Notes: generated by a model not told the origin, from the sequence alone. DNA of 64,000 nt from Geosiphon pyriformis (GCA_016748015.1 JAAOMT010000223.1:62752-126751); one strand, 5' to 3'; positions 24,352-37,583 are shown, counted from the first letter of the stretch. A program made the numbers and translations.

Positions 24352-27260
24352 ATTGAATAATTGAAAATTTAATTGTTTTTGGATTTAATGCATTGTGTTT
24401 TGGAGAAAATTATAAAAATTAAAAAACTTGATTAATATTTTTGTTGAGATTTTTTTAAAAATATTAACTTTTAATTATTGATAAAAATTTTTTTAAAATT
24501 CTTCACATCTGATTGAACTATTATTATTGCTCTCAGTTATATTATCGTTTAAATTTACATGAAAAAAAGCAGGTTTATTTGATTTTCAAATTTATACATA
24601 TGAAAACTGTTTTTTTTCTTTTTTTTTACTTTGTATTTAATTATATCTCTTATAGACAACGTTGAATCTGAGTCTTTGAACAAAATCAATAAATTTTCTT
24701 ATCTCCAATATGATTTTATGTTTTATGAATTAGAATTTTTTTTTCTTAGATATATTCGTATATGATATTTTTGGTTTTAAGAATTATAAGATTTTTAAAT
24801 TTATTTTGATACTTAGTTTTTTTTAGGTTAATCAAAATATGGCCAATGAATTTATTTGAAAAAAAAAGATATTGATTCATTTTTGTGGTTTAATATAATA
24901 TATTTAAAATTAAAATAAATAGAATTGAAAAGTTTTTTTTTGGTGTTCAATCTTAAATAATTATTATAAAAATTAAAAATTTACAGTTTGTTCTTGAATT
25001 TACAATCTGCAATTTTTTGTTTTACTGTATTTTATTTGAATAAATTGATATTTTTCTGTTAAAAAAAAAAAAAAAATTATTTTTATTTCTTATTTGAAAC
25101 AAATTTAGATTATCAAAAAGCCAAATAATTTCATTAATTTTAAATTGCTTAATATTTATAAAAAAAAATGCATTTTTAAGCAGTTTTTCAAATTTATTTG
25201 AAAAATTTAATGATTATTATATTTAAAATTGAAAAATCTGTATGTTTTTATAATGATTATAAAATTCAAATTTAAAAAAAAAAATATTACCAAATAAATA
25301 AAATTTATTTAATAAATTAATATTTAACAATTTTTATTATTATTTCAATTACAATATGATATATATAAAATTTTAGTATTATGTTTGTTAAAATCAAAAA
25401 AAATTACTACAATAATTGGATTTAAAAATTGTTTTCGATATGTAAAAAATTATAAATTTTTTATATTTTCATAATTATATGTATACATAATTAAATAAAT
25501 AGAATTATTTATTATTTGTTTACATAAATTTTTAATAAAAACAATATATTTATTTTAGTTTATAATTTATTAACTATTTTATTATATAATATTTATGTGT
25601 TGTTTTTAAAACAAGTAAAATGAAAAGAAAAATTTTTTTAACTACTAAACAATAAATGTGTAATTAATATATAAAAATTTTAATAACAAAAAACAGATTA
25701 AAGTATTTTAAATATTGAATATAAAACATACAAAATGTAACACATTTTATATATTAAAATTTATTTATTTTTGAATTAAAAAATTGCATAAAACTACAAA
25801 AACAATAAATAAATATATTTAATATATAATATTTAAAAATAAATAAACAAAAATAAGAAATATAGTTGTTATAGTAAAATATGATAAAAAGCAAAGATAA
25901 ATGAATTTTTTGTTTTTTATTTCGAATATAGTAAAAAGTTTTCGTGTAAAACATAGCTTAAGAATTTTTTTTAATTTTTTCAATAATTTGACTTAAATCT
26001 AATAAAAAAATATATATATAAACGAAATTTAAACAGTAATTGCAGTAAAAAACAAAAGATACTATTCATTTAATATGAAATATAATATTTAAATATATGG
26101 TTTTTTATTGTAAGACTTGAAAAAATATTTTTATAAATATTTGTATTTTATTTATTTTAAATATATGAAAAAAAGTAGTTAATTGTATCATAAATCAGTT
26201 TTTTTCAACACGATTTTTAAAAATAATGCAATAAAATTATTAAAAAGTTGTAATTAACCGATTTATTTAATTAGTAGTTCAATAAATTTTTCTTTAAAAA
26301 ATTAGTTTATAACATTATTTACAATTTTTTTTTGGTAATCAAAATATGTTGAAATAATAAAATATAAGTTTTTTTTCTTAAAACTATAAATTATTGCTAT
26401 TTTTATTGATTAATTAAGTTATTTTTATATATACAAAATGTATTTAAACAATAATAACAAAAATGTATTTAAACAGTTTTTTTAAGTAAATTTAGATTAT
26501 ATATAAAAATATAATATTGTATTTATAAATTTTTTAATTGTGTTTTTTAAATTAATTATTTTATTATTAAAAAATATATTTGGCAAGAAATTTTGAAATT
26601 GTTGAGGAGAAAAAATTTTATTTTAATATACAGTCTTTATTAAATAGAATTATTTTAAAAATAAAGATTTGTGGAGTTTAAAATACACTAAAGTGTTAAT
26701 ACAAATTTTTTTTATTTTCGTAATATAATATAAACCAAAGGTTTGAAAAGGCAAATATTTATATGCAAATTTAATAAAAATATTATTACCATTTTTTTTG
26801 TTCATTATTGTAAATAGATGTTTAAAAATTTTATTTTTTTATTATTATATATGATAATTTTGATTTTGATTAAAGTAAAGTTTTAACTTTATTAAATATT
26901 ATAAAAATTATAATTTTGATTTAAATAATATTGACTAAATTTATTTTTTAATATATTTACATTAAAAATAGTGGACCTTTTGGATTATTCTATTAATATA
27001 ATTTTATTACTTTCCAGATTTTCACAATATAAAAAATGAGAAAACTTTTTTAATAAACTTCATATTTGAAATTTAATAGAAAATATACCACTTTATACTA
27101 TTGCACATATTTATTTATTTATTTATTAAAACTTTTTTTTTTGAACGAAATAAATATTTTTTTTTTCTTAAAAGCCTTAATTCATATCCATTTTGTAAAA
27201 TATACCGATCAAAAATAAAAGTTATTTTCATATAATAATTCTACCAAAACTTTAAATTTA

Positions 27261-27320
27261 GTCTTGATCGATTCAAATAAATTGTGGTCGATTCAAATAA
27301 ATTGTGATCAATTTAATATT
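27261..27320. repeat. 20-bp tandem repeat, three units
   Basis: Units GTCTTGATCGATTCAAATAA, ATTGTGGTCGATTCAAATAA and a diverged third unit ATTGTGATCAATTTAATATT lie head to tail. No function is suggested by the surroundings. Confidence 0.75.
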
Positions 27321-28022
27321 TCATAAAACATCTTTGTTAAAATAACTTTATTTATTTACAAACATTTTAATTTTAAAAAAAAAACATCATAGTACCGGTC
27401 AATAAATTTTTAATAATACACAAGCCGTAAACGTCCTACAAAAATCATTGTTAGTATCATTTATATAATTGGTACACATAATATTAGATAAGAAAGAAAA
27501 ATCAGGTAAAAAATTTTAATTTGTAATTAATAATTCAAATCTAATTTATTTTTATTAAAATTTAATTCAATTTACTTTCTCAAAATCATTTTTTGATTTT
27601 ATTAATAATTATATAATCAATTTTATTTAAAAAATATTTGAATTGTATTAAATTTACATCTGACAAAGACCACATAAAAAGTGAATATTAAAAGATTAGT
27701 GATATTGTTTAATACATTTATATAATGAAATATATTTATTTACTACACTTTGAAGGTTTTCTCGTCTATAAATTAAAGAATAATTTATAAAAACTTTTTA
27801 AATCAATCTTTCTATTAGACAACTTTGTATCTAATTTAGATTTTTGATGAGCGGAATTTTATATTTAAATTTAGTCGTTATTTCACTTCATTGGTTTTTT
27901 TGAAGAAAAGAAAATAAAAGAAGTTCGGATACTAAATTTGGATATAAGGTATCCCATTCTCGGAATTAAATAAACTAAAAATTGAAATATAAAGGCAATT
28001 TGTACTTTTGAATTTTTCAAAT

Positions 28023-28024
<2 letters not shown>

Positions 28025-28067
<43 letters not shown>

Positions 28068-28876
28068 NNNNNNNNNNNNNNNNNNNNNNNNNNNNNNNNN
28101 NNNNNNNNNNNNNNNNNNNNNNNNNNNNNNNNNNNNNNNNNNNNNNNNNNNNNNNNNNNNNNNNNNNNNNNNNNNNNNNNNNNNNNNNNNNNNNNNNNNN
28201 NNNNNNNNNNNNNNNNNNNNNNNNNNNNNNNNNNNNNNNNNNNNNNNNNNNNNNNNNNNNNNNNNNNNNNNNNNNNNNNNNNNNNNNNNNNNNNNNNNNN
28301 NNNNNNNNNNNNNNNNNNNNNNNNNNNNNNNNNNNNNNNNNNNNNNNNNNNNNNNNNNNNNNNNNNNNNNNNNNNNNNNNNNNNNNNNNNNNNNNNNNNN
28401 NNNNNNNNNNNNNNNNNNNNNNNNNNNNNNNNNNNNNNNNNNNNNNNNNNNNNNNNNNNNNNNNNNNNNNNNNNNNNNNNNNNNNNNNNNNNNNNNNNNN
28501 NNNNNNNNNNNNNNNNNNNNNNNNNNNNNNNNNNNNNNNNNNNNNNNNNNNNNNNNNNNNNNNNNNNNNNNNNNNNNNNNNNNNNNNNNNNNNNNNNNNN
28601 NNNNNNNNNNNNNNNNNNNNNNNNNNNNNNNNNNNNNNNNNNNNNNNNNNNNNNNNNNNNNNNNNNNNNNNNNNNNNNNNNNNNNNNNNNNNNNNNNNNN
28701 NNNNNNNNNNNNNNNNNNNNNNNNNNNNNNNNNNNNNNNNNNNNNNNNNNNNNNNNNNNNNNNNNNNNNNNNNNNNNNNNNNNNNNNNNNNNNNNNNNNN
28801 NNNNNNNNNNNNNNNNNNNNNNNNNNNNNNNNNNNNNNNNNNNNNNNNNNNNNNNNNNNNNNNNNNNNNNNNNNNN
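28025..28876. other. Poly-T tract followed by assembly gap
   Basis: A run of 43 T (28025-28067) leads straight into 809 N (28068-28876). The homopolymer probably caused the assembly break. The gap hides the C-terminus of the Obg GTPase gene. Confidence 0.95.
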
Positions 28877-30709
28877 CACCCTTTGATCCTCCTCACCATC
28901 TTTAACAACAACAACAACATTGTGATTCACATCCACATTTTTCTTCTTTTCAAGGCTTTCATTTACATCAACACCTTGAATCCCATCTATGTTATCACCA
29001 TTAATTTTAATTTTAATTTTTTCTTCCCTCTTAATTTTCTCAACCATATCTCGCAAAATACTGGTCACTTTATTGATATTTTTTCTATATTTTGCTGAGA
29101 TTGGTATAATCACAAGTTCTTGCTTATGAGTCCCATCTACAGGTTGGTTTGTCAATTTGAACTTTTCCTCAAGTATTGGCAAATTATGTTTTGCAACTTC
29201 AGTAACGTCTGCTTTGTTTGCAATAATCATGGACGGTCGTAAAGTTAAGCCTTTTCGATATTGTTCCAATTCATTCCGCAGGACGTTAAAGTCTTCCCAT
29301 GGAGCTGGGCTAGCGAGATCGATCACATAGACTAAAACTTTGGACCTTTCAACATGGCGTAGAAATGAATGTCCTAAGCCGATGTTTTTATGGGCTCCTT
29401 TGATTAGACCTGGTATATCTGCCACGGTTAGTTGATATTTATCATAATAGTCGACGGTGCCGATAAAGGGATTTAAGGTGGTAAATGGATATGGGGCAAT
29501 TTTCGGGTGAGCATTGGAAACCGCAGTCAAAAATGTGCTTTTCCCAGCATTCGGAAGACCTACTAATCCGGCGTCAGCAATCGCTTTTAATTCTAGCTCC
29601 AAATACCTAGTAGCACCCTCTTGACCACGTGTAGCAAATTTTGGTGACCGATTAGCAGTTGTCAGGAAATGTGGATTACCTTTGCCACCCAGCCCGCCCT
29701 TTACAATCAAATGTTCCTCGTTTTCTTGTGATAAATCTAAGTCTATTTTTTTTGCCGCTTGCAACCTTAATTGGCGACGCTGATATCGTTGCTCTTGTAG
29801 AGTTGCCTTTTCTGCGTCTCGGAAGAAGGAACCGAGCAAATTCTTTTCTTGGTAACGGGGGTAATGAACCCATGTTTCAGCTCGTCGTTTTGCAAGAGCG
29901 GCTTCTGCATCGTATTCATCAGATTTAGCTTTACCATCTTCATCTTCAGTATTATTTTTCGATTTAACGGGTGGTTCTACCTCACGTATCACAGTTCCTA
30001 ACGGAATTGGCAATAAGATATCTTCTCCGTTTCCACCATGCTTTAACTCTCCTTTACCATGATTCCCATCACCAGCAATAACGTTCCTTGGAAGATAATG
30101 CAACGAAGTGTAACCGGCAGAAGTAACAAATGTTACATGTCCACCACGACCTCCATTACCTCCAGATGGTGGTCCTTTTGGCATCATCCTATCACGATGA
30201 AAAGCCACGCATCCATCACCACCACGACCTCCTTGAACCCGTATTCGAACAAAATCCAAGAAATTTCTAGCCTTGCAAATGGCATCATCATCATCCAAAA
30301 TAAGAATGGAGAAATCGATTTCGATGTAAAAAATCACCGAATATTGCTCCGTTCCACTTCAATATACCTTATCTTTCAACTTATACTGAACACTCCTTTT
30401 GTAACCTTTAAACCCTTCTTCTTCTTTAAGTTCTTCAATTTCATTTTGTTTCCCTGCTTCAATCTTTTTATCTTCCACTATCAAAGAAACGTCATGTTCA
30501 CCCACACGAAGAATAGGTTTTTCATTATTAACCGCAGTCGTCGTGGGCGCCGTCTTATCAGCTAAATTCCTTCGAAATTTCTGGCATTTATTATATGGAT
30601 TTATAGCTGAAAATATCGAATCATAGAAACTTCCTCGATGGTAAATGCAAGAAGTGGTTTGACTGAACAACTTGTAGTTTGAACTGTAATGATTTGTGTG
30701 GATATACAT
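28877..30709 (-). CDS. MTG2: Obg-family GTPase, probably mitochondrial (partial at 3' end)
   Basis: Exons 30709-30368 and 30271 down to the gap edge at 28877, joined in phase 0 (donor GTATATTG, acceptor TTTGCAAG). Residues 1-60 are rich in Ser, Tyr, Arg and Lys and poor in acids, fitting a mitochondrial presequence. The Obg glycine-rich domain starts near residue 118 (FVRIRVQGGRGGDG, GGNGGRGG) and contains a charged insert of roughly 90 residues before GGLGGKGNPHF. The G domain follows: G1 GLPNAGKST near 352, G3 DIPGLI, G4 NKAD, G5 SAK. Yeast Mtg2 acts in mitochondrial large-subunit ribosome assembly, and the same role is inferred here. The tail past the G domain is Lys/Val/Asp-rich low complexity and enters the gap, so the true stop is unseen. 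The gene is divergent from the G gamma gene. Confidence 0.92.
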
Positions 30710-31703
30710 TTGGAAGTCGAGAAATGATCTATTGTATACTGATTGATTTCAGAGGAACTTTATTTTATCTCATCACTAATTTTAGATGTTTAGGAACTAA
30801 TTTCATTTTAGGCTTGGGCAAAAATTATTGGTATCACATTATTACCTTTTTCCGTAAATTTAGGAAATCGCTGAAAATCCCTCACTAACCAACCAATCAC
30901 CTTTACCTAGTCAATACATGGTATTAGAAATTTAATTAGCCATTGGATTGAAATGGTTGCAACTAATATTTACGTTCATTTTTGTCATTTAGACTGAGGC
31001 AGCAAAAAAAGACAGTATTCCACTACTCATTCATTATCATTTTTTCCGGTAAGGAAACGCCCTGTTTTTCCACAAACCTTTGCTTATATCTGCTTGTATT
31101 ATTTGTTTGGTTTTGCTTGTCGTCGTCGTGAAAAGGTTTCGCCGTGTTTCCCTTAATCAACAATCCCCTTACTTAAATTTAAACGGTGAAACTCTGCTAT
31201 AATGAAAAAAGACAGATGAAAATCTTTCTAGTAGAAACATCATAAGAGAAAATGTTACTTGTTCTAGAGCCGTTTTCTTAACTGTTGGAAATGGTTCATT
31301 CGTGTAGCCAAAGAGAAATTAAGAACCTAGTCATGTTTCCCAAATCATTTATTCACTGAACTCCAACTAACCAAAACTTTTTATTAAAGGTATTCAAGGC
31401 TCGCTGAACTAGCCAAAAAGACCTCCCAGACCAATTCTACTCTTTTGGACGACTTCTAAAAAAAAGCACATCCCACCCCCAAAAAATTCGTTCACATCCA
31501 CGTATTCCAAAATCCTTTTATCAAAGTATTCGATCCATTTCATCACACCTCAGTCATACAAGTGTTTTGCCTTTGTGCATTTTGAAAAGGACAGCATTTG
31601 TTGGTCTCATCCGCATACACCAAGTCTTTTTGAAATAGCCTTCTCTACCTTCATTTTACCTATTTCCTTTTGAATACAAGTTATAGTAGTCATTAACATC
31701 ATC
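30710..31703. promoter_or_regulatory. Divergent intergenic region, MTG2 / G gamma
   Basis: About 1 kb between two start codons facing away from each other. It is moderately GC-richer than the deserts and contains pyrimidine-rich stretches upstream of the G gamma start. No specific factor site is claimed. Confidence 0.5.
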
Positions 31704-32112
31704 ATGCCAACACCAGTCAAAAATATTTCCGAATATAAACTTCAACGCATCCTTGAACACAATCAACGTCTTCGTGAGCAACTGGATTTGCCGCGAGTAA
31801 AAGTTTCGCAGGCTAGCACCATGTAAATTGAATTTTTTATGAAGTTCGTTTGATTTTTGATCATTCCTTATGAGGGTTAGTCCAAAGTGTACAAGAATTA
31901 AGATTTATATTTGAGATCTTATTTTCAATTCTCTCATTCAAAATCATTTCTGTTCTTCTCAATATTAAATTATTATATTTCTTCTCAGGCTCATAAAATA
32001 TGTACAATCAACTAAAGATTACCTTGTCCCATCGGTATGGGGTTCACCTGGGCCGGCAGATCCTTTTGTAACGAAAAATAATGTCAGCTGTACAGGATGC
32101 ACAATTTTATAA
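31704..32112 (+). CDS. Heterotrimeric G-protein gamma subunit, 80 aa
   Basis: Two small exons, 31704-31822 and 31989-32112, joined in phase 2 through a GTAAAT donor and TTCTCAG acceptor. The protein carries the fungal G gamma hallmarks: KLQRILEHNQRLREQLDLPR (N-terminal helix that pairs with G beta), VSQAS, LIKYVQSTKDYLVPSVWG, and DPF. It ends with the CAAX box CTIL, whose final Leu predicts geranylgeranylation, with another Cys four residues before the CAAX Cys that could be palmitoylated. Length matches fungal Ste18-like subunits (about 70-110 aa). It should sit at the plasma membrane with G beta and act in pheromone or nutrient signalling; this is inferred from the family. Each exon is too short to stand out by length alone. 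Confidence 0.93.
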
Positions 32113-32879
32113 ATATTTTTTCCCTTGCACGTTTTTTCTATCCTGTTTCTCATCCTTGATTAACCACCAATCTCAGCCCAACAATTCGAAAAGTTCTTGA
32201 TTCAGTTCCTCATTAATCAATTACAATCATCCCACACACATTACTCACCATCATTATAATACTCCTACGTGACCCATATTAATTTTAAAAGATTTGAATG
32301 AGGATTCTTCTGCCCCAGAAATTCCATTATTATTTTTTTCAACTTTAGTTTTTCAATCTTATCTATGACTCTTGTGGATTGTACGACTTGTTTAGTTGAG
32401 TGGGCATAGGGGGTCATGGTGTGTAGGAACATGAGAATATAGTCGTCAGGGATTGATTATGTGTTGAACGAGTCCAGAATGTAATAATTCTCTCTTTATT
32501 TATGACTAGTACAAAATTAATCTTTTTTTTTCTCATAAAATAAAATTTTGCCAACACATCTTTTTATAATCAACAAGATTAAACCACGTTTGAGAATAAC
32601 CCATTTTCATGATTTCCCCTTAAAAAAGTTCTGTACCATTGATTCCAGCTTGGCCTGGAGTTATTTACATTAGGATTTTAGTTAGCAATATCAGTGCAAT
32701 TGAAATTTTGTCCAACTATGAACCCTTTGACCCATAGAATCGACGTGCGATAGAAATTAGGACCAGATGCCATAATCTTGGGAAGAAATCAAATGTTTTG
32801 CCAGGTGATTGAATTTCATTTAATCCTATTTCGAATAAACGTGAGGCAACAAAGATCGATCTTTGGGTTCTTTTGATAT
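32113..32879. other. Convergent intergenic region, G gamma / ASH2
   Basis: About 770 bases between the stop codons of two convergent genes, presumably both 3' UTRs. No additional coding signal seen. Confidence 0.5.
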
Positions 32880-35394
32880 CTAAACTTCTTTCTTCCTTTT
32901 TTTCAAGACAGGTTCTTCTGATTCGGTTTTAGCTTTGGTTTTAGCCTCTTTAGCGGCTCTCTCAGAAGCTTGGCGTTTTAGTACAATATCCCAGACTCCA
33001 ATATCATCAACAAGATCGTTTACAACATCTTCTGCAATAAACTCCCTGTATCTTTCTGACATTGGTCGCCATGTACGCAAATTACCATGGGAAGTAGAGG
33101 CTGCGGGGGTTGATGGCAACGATGATGGAGTTGGTGGATTGTTTGGGAGGTCAGCTTCAGGATCAGCTGGGGGAGGGAATCGAAAATGTGGCCCAAAGTT
33201 CACGGTGCATGTGCCACCACCAAACATTGAAATGGCTGGGAAATAACCCAAAGTACCATCATCGTCTGTCAAATCATCTTTTCTTGTCGACTCATCTGGG
33301 CAAGGCAAGAACGAGTAAAGATCTTCAAAAGCAACGCCTTGGCATACAGCATTTTTGTATACGATTATTTTGGAACCAGGTATTGTTGGAATTGATGGCT
33401 GCGATTGAGTAGGAGTTTTGTCATCCGCTTTGCTATAAGCAAATGAACCTTTCTTTTTAAGTGGAGGGATTAACAAATCATCCATTTGTTTTGTAGGTTT
33501 GTAGTCTTTATATTCAAATACTGTTGATGTCTTCAATTTAATAGCTGTTCGGTGTCTCCTAGCCGATTTGACCTGATAGCCTGGGAACCCATTTTCCGGA
33601 GGCGGTAATGATATGTATAATCCTATAACATCTCCAGTTTTAAAAGGTTCGCCAAATTTTTTTGGTCGAGATTGATGTACTTTTTCACCTGTAAGATCTC
33701 GTATTCCATAACTGTATCCATCAAATCCAACTGGTGTATTTCTACTTCCTATATAAATTATGATCAGCAAAAGTAGGAAAAATGGGTGCAGAAAAATATA
33801 TAGTAAATATCGTCTTAACTTAGCAAAGCTTTGTCTTGGATGAAAAACCTCATTCCCTTACCGCATTTGAATTACCTTCACGTCTAGCCCAACCCACTCT
33901 TACATGAGCACCATCCTTTCCGTCTATTTGTCCTTCTCCTCCACGATCAATGAAAACTTCATAAAACCATTTTCCTTCGCGAACACTACAATTAGCTCTA
34001 GCCATCCGAAAGCCTTTATCCGTAGTGGCTGTTAATTGGTCCGCACTTATATAAACAGATAAACTTGCATCTTCCTTACTCAATCTTACTCCGTATGGTT
34101 TGAGTTCGGAATTGCGATATTGAAGGTAAGGAAACAATTTATCTTCCTGACATGGTAAATATCGAAATCCATTTCGAAGGTTTCGTTGTTCACCTGACTG
34201 TACAAACGCTGCAGAAATACTTGAAGAATTTGTGTTAGACCCAGTACTAGGAGGCGTTGTGTTTTGGCCTTTTTTGTTTGACCGAGTTGAAACAGTCTGA
34301 CGTTTTGAAGTCGGAATATTTAAACCAGAAGACAAGTCATTTTGATCATATTTCGAGCTCTTGCTACTTGCCATATCCCTTGAAGCTCGAGAGATATCGT
34401 GTGAAGTGGCGTTTTGTCTATCCCTCTTTATATAATTTGGAGTTATTTTTCAGAGTTCTAGAAGCAGAGATGCAGTATTAATAGTAAAACTGTGAATACT
34501 TTACCGTAAAGAAGTTTGGTTTAATGTGCCACAGATTGGAATTTGCAAGACAAAAATTTGAGCCTGCTGAGCGACTCTCTTCGTCATCTCTAATAACAAA
34601 TAATTCATAGTGCGTGTACAAGGTTGAGCCTAACGTAGCCCACCTTTTTTGTATAAAAACCTGTTGAATAATTCGCAAGGCAGAATTCTTAAGTCCAATG
34701 ACATATTTACTAACCAAGTTAGGGTTCTCTCACGATTGGTGCACAATGAGAACCAATTTTTATCCACAAAAGGAACGATATGATTTTTTTTGTTAAAGTA
34801 AAAATTGAATGGTGGTAGGTTATGGGCGTTCGCAGATAAATAGCGTTTATCACCAGGTTTAGCGGCAGAATGTTGCATATGTTCTTGGAGTGCTAAATTG
34901 GCTATAGAGCACCCACCAATTTCTTTCCAGCTTGCTTGGGTACGCTATTTTTGTGAAATTAAATAATTCAAAAGGTTTTCGTATGCACAAAGACGGTCAA
35001 ATCACTGTAAGACTCTAAATTACCTTAAAGCATTCTTCCCCAGTAAGGGAGCAATCCTTACAATGAAATTCATAGTTAGTCATGAAATTTATAACTGGCC
35101 CCAAAGAAATACTCAGACACTTTTCATGAAACCAATTTTGACAATCTATTTGAAGAGAATAAAGGTTTTTAAGCGCGTAGTTTCATGACACGCTAACATT
35201 GAAGTGCTTGTGATTGAAAGGAAAATTGGAAAGAAAGAGAGTGGTAAAAATTTACGCGTCAAACCTTTGCACTGCAAGCATAATTCAGTCAATTCTCGAT
35301 CTTTGCCACAATAGCAATATCGATATTGACTATTCAAAGTGTGTGATTCGTTCCAGGTAAGGGTTTTAGGATCGTATACAAGATTTCTTGCCAT
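32880..35394 (-). CDS. ASH2: ASH2-type subunit of the COMPASS/Set1 histone H3K4 methyltransferase complex, about 679 aa
   Basis: Six exons close in phase: 35394-35265, 35145-35024, 34944-34715, 34643-34505, 34425-33876, 33748-32880. Residues 27-80 form an atypical PHD finger (CYC, CLQCKDC, WFHEKC, FHCKDC). The region after it, with VPFVDKNWFSLCTNRERTLTWWATLGS and FCLANSNLWHIKPNFF, matches the winged-helix part of ASH2 proteins. A Ser/Asn-rich linker precedes the SPRY domain (FRMARANCSVREGKWFYEVF, HVRVGWARREGSRNTPVGF, YSYGIRD). The SPRY continues with a Pro/Lys-rich insertion to FPAISMFGGGTCTVNFGPHF. The tail is basic and ends LKKRKKEV, a likely nuclear signal. Yeast splits these functions (Bre2 has no PHD), so this copy is more like animal ASH2L. 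It activates the SET1 catalytic subunit in the nucleus. The start is the first ATG in frame. Confidence 0.92.
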
Positions 35395-35795
35395 TTACTT
35401 CCTGTGTTTGGCGGAGACCAAAGTAAAAATTTTCAGGGGGGTTTTATTTAAAAACTCAGGAAGTTAATGGCACTTTTCTCTCCAAAATAAACCCCACCAG
35501 CGATTATGCGACTTTGCAAGTTGCAATTATCAATAATGAAAACGATAATGGTAGTGATAGTATAGAACTAACTGTCTGACGTTCGGAGGTTTTTTCGCAA
35601 CCAGCCTATTTATAATTTTTATGGGGTGGAACATCAAACATCTACATGACGATTTTTTTCTAGTCACAAGACTAGAGTCACATTGACCAACATATGAAAT
35701 AAGACAAAGGGGTGTCGCGCTTACAAAATCTACAGGATACTTTCGATTTTGAAAAACACCCAAAGTAGACTATAATAGTTTTAATAATTTTCATT
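35395..35795. promoter_or_regulatory. Divergent promoter region, ASH2 / TIM17
   Basis: A 401-base spacer between two oppositely directed start codons. A minus-strand open frame of 77 codons inside it is not supported as a gene. Shared regulation is possible but no motif is claimed. Confidence 0.5.
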
Positions 35796-36809
35796 ATGTC
35801 ACGGTACGGTGATTTCACCAGAGATCCATGGTAAGTCGTTTCCACGGCCATTTTCTTTGTTTATTGCATAAAACCTCGTGATTTGGATTGTAAAAAGACA
35901 CTTTTCAAACTTTTTGAACTCCCAATTGTTTAGTCCATGGGTAATTTTAAACGATACGGGCGCTGCCTTTGCTATGGGGGCTATGGGTGGTGGCATATGG
36001 CACATGGTAAAAGGGGCTAAAAATTCTCCAAGGGTAAGTGGTTAAGTTATTGAGGTCAAAGGAGGAAAGCAAATAGAGAAGAAGGTTGTGGGAATCTTTT
36101 GATCTCTCACTCATTAATCCGAGAAAATCGACCTTTTCTACGATTAAAATCATTCAATGGTTAAAATTAAAGAGAGAATGAGATTAATAGAGCCTATCCG
36201 AACAATCTACAACATACTAAATGAGGTTAGATTATATATAGAAATTAGCCATCTCGATTTATAATTTCCTCACCTCCTTATGATATAGGGAGAGCGTATA
36301 CTTGGTGCCATTACGGCTGTAAAAGCAAGAGCGCCTGTATTAGGAGGTAATTTCGCAGTTTGGGGTGGTTTATTTTCGACCTTTGATTGTGCGTTCAAAG
36401 GAATAAGACAAAAAGAGGATCCTTGGAATGTGATTGCTAGCGGGTTCTTAACAGGAGGAGTATTAGCAGCAAGAGGTAATATTATTTTTTTTTATAATTT
36501 CATTTGGTTTTATTCCACAAATATACACAATTTACTGATGTCTATTTGCTGTCGAATTTACTATATATAGGAGGTTTCGCTGCATCAGCTAAATCAGCCG
36601 CACTTGGTGGCCTTATTTTAGCATTATTTGAAGGTATACAAATTGCTGCATATCGTGTGATGACACCAGCATCACCGCCCATGATTCAAGTAAGTGATCA
36701 AAATAAATTTTTTGAAAAAGTTCATAATAACAGAATTAATTTTTTTAATCACTTTCATAATTTTAAATAGCTACCCGAAATACAGCCACCAAGTCCTACT
36801 CCACAATAG
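35796..36809 (+). CDS. TIM17: Mitochondrial inner-membrane translocase subunit Tim17, 159 aa
   Basis: Five exons in phase: 35796-35830, 35934-36033, 36289-36475, 36571-36689, 36771-36809. The N-terminus reads [19 protein letters not shown], the signature start of Tim17, followed by [20 protein letters not shown], the first membrane helix with its Gly-rich face. Two more hydrophobic helices follow ([28 protein letters not shown]) and a fourth ([14 protein letters not shown]). The acidic residues of the DFTRDP segment are kept. Length equals yeast Tim17 (158). Tim17 lines the presequence channel of the TIM23 complex and is essential for import. The first coding exon is only 35 bases. Donors are GTAAGT-like. 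Divergent from ASH2. Confidence 0.96.
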
Positions 36810-37583
36810 TTTTGTATTCGATTTCATAGTTTTATGCAAATATCCATAATTATTTTCTCCATTACGTATTCGAAAAATGTGCTTCCCCAGTTTACTACCA
36901 CCAACATCAATTTAATACCTGGGTAAAAAAGTGAAGTTTTAGGATTCGGTTTTTTTTTGCGGACAATTTGGGGATATAATCTCAGAGAAACCTTGATGGT
37001 TAACGGTCGTTATCTATTTTATTTTGTCGTCCGAATGGGGGACATGTTTGTCTGGAAAAAAGTTTTTAATTATAACATGCGCTGACGAAATATTTATAGA
37101 ATAATAGACTCAAATAATAAATAAAAATTCTATAACCAATTCTCCCAACTAAAAATGTGGTATTTAAAAGGGTCAGTCTAGATTCATTATTTTCAAGCCA
37201 AAAAATTTGATATGCTTTAGATCAAGATAAAAGAAATTTAAATAACAAATTGAATTAAAATTACATTTAATATAAAATTATATAATTATTTATTATTAAA
37301 AGCTATATATTATAAACATATAATAATTAATTTTTATTTAATATCTATATATATAAATACAGAAATAAAACTTATTGTAATTTAATTTTGAAAAATAATA
37401 ATAATATTTCTTTGAATTGTTTAATGAATAAAATTGCAATATTTTTATTAACAAAGATTTATTGTGAAAATATAATATTATAAAATGACAACAAAAATTA
37501 ATATTTTCAAATCAAATATATTAGGAAATTGTATCATTTCGTTGATCCCTATTTAGCTTCTCAACCCTCTGTTAATTTTATAA
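36810..37583. other. Intergenic region
   Basis: AT-rich spacer between TIM17 and the lectin/CipC-like gene, both on the plus strand. Nothing further recognised. Confidence 0.5.

Larger units (their letters stand above)
19983..27880. other. Large AT-rich desert
   Basis: About 8 kb dominated by A/T homopolymers and short AT repeats. Translations of the longest frames (23143-23370 minus, 25754-25954 minus) are Ile/Tyr/Phe-rich low complexity and are rejected as genes. A slightly GC-richer patch occurs at 21415-21600. I see no transposase, RT or RNA gene. Confidence 0.55.

Noticed and set aside
29659-30565. Plus-strand open frames opposite the Obg gene
   Set aside because: They lie fully antisense to a strongly conserved coding exon and have no family features.
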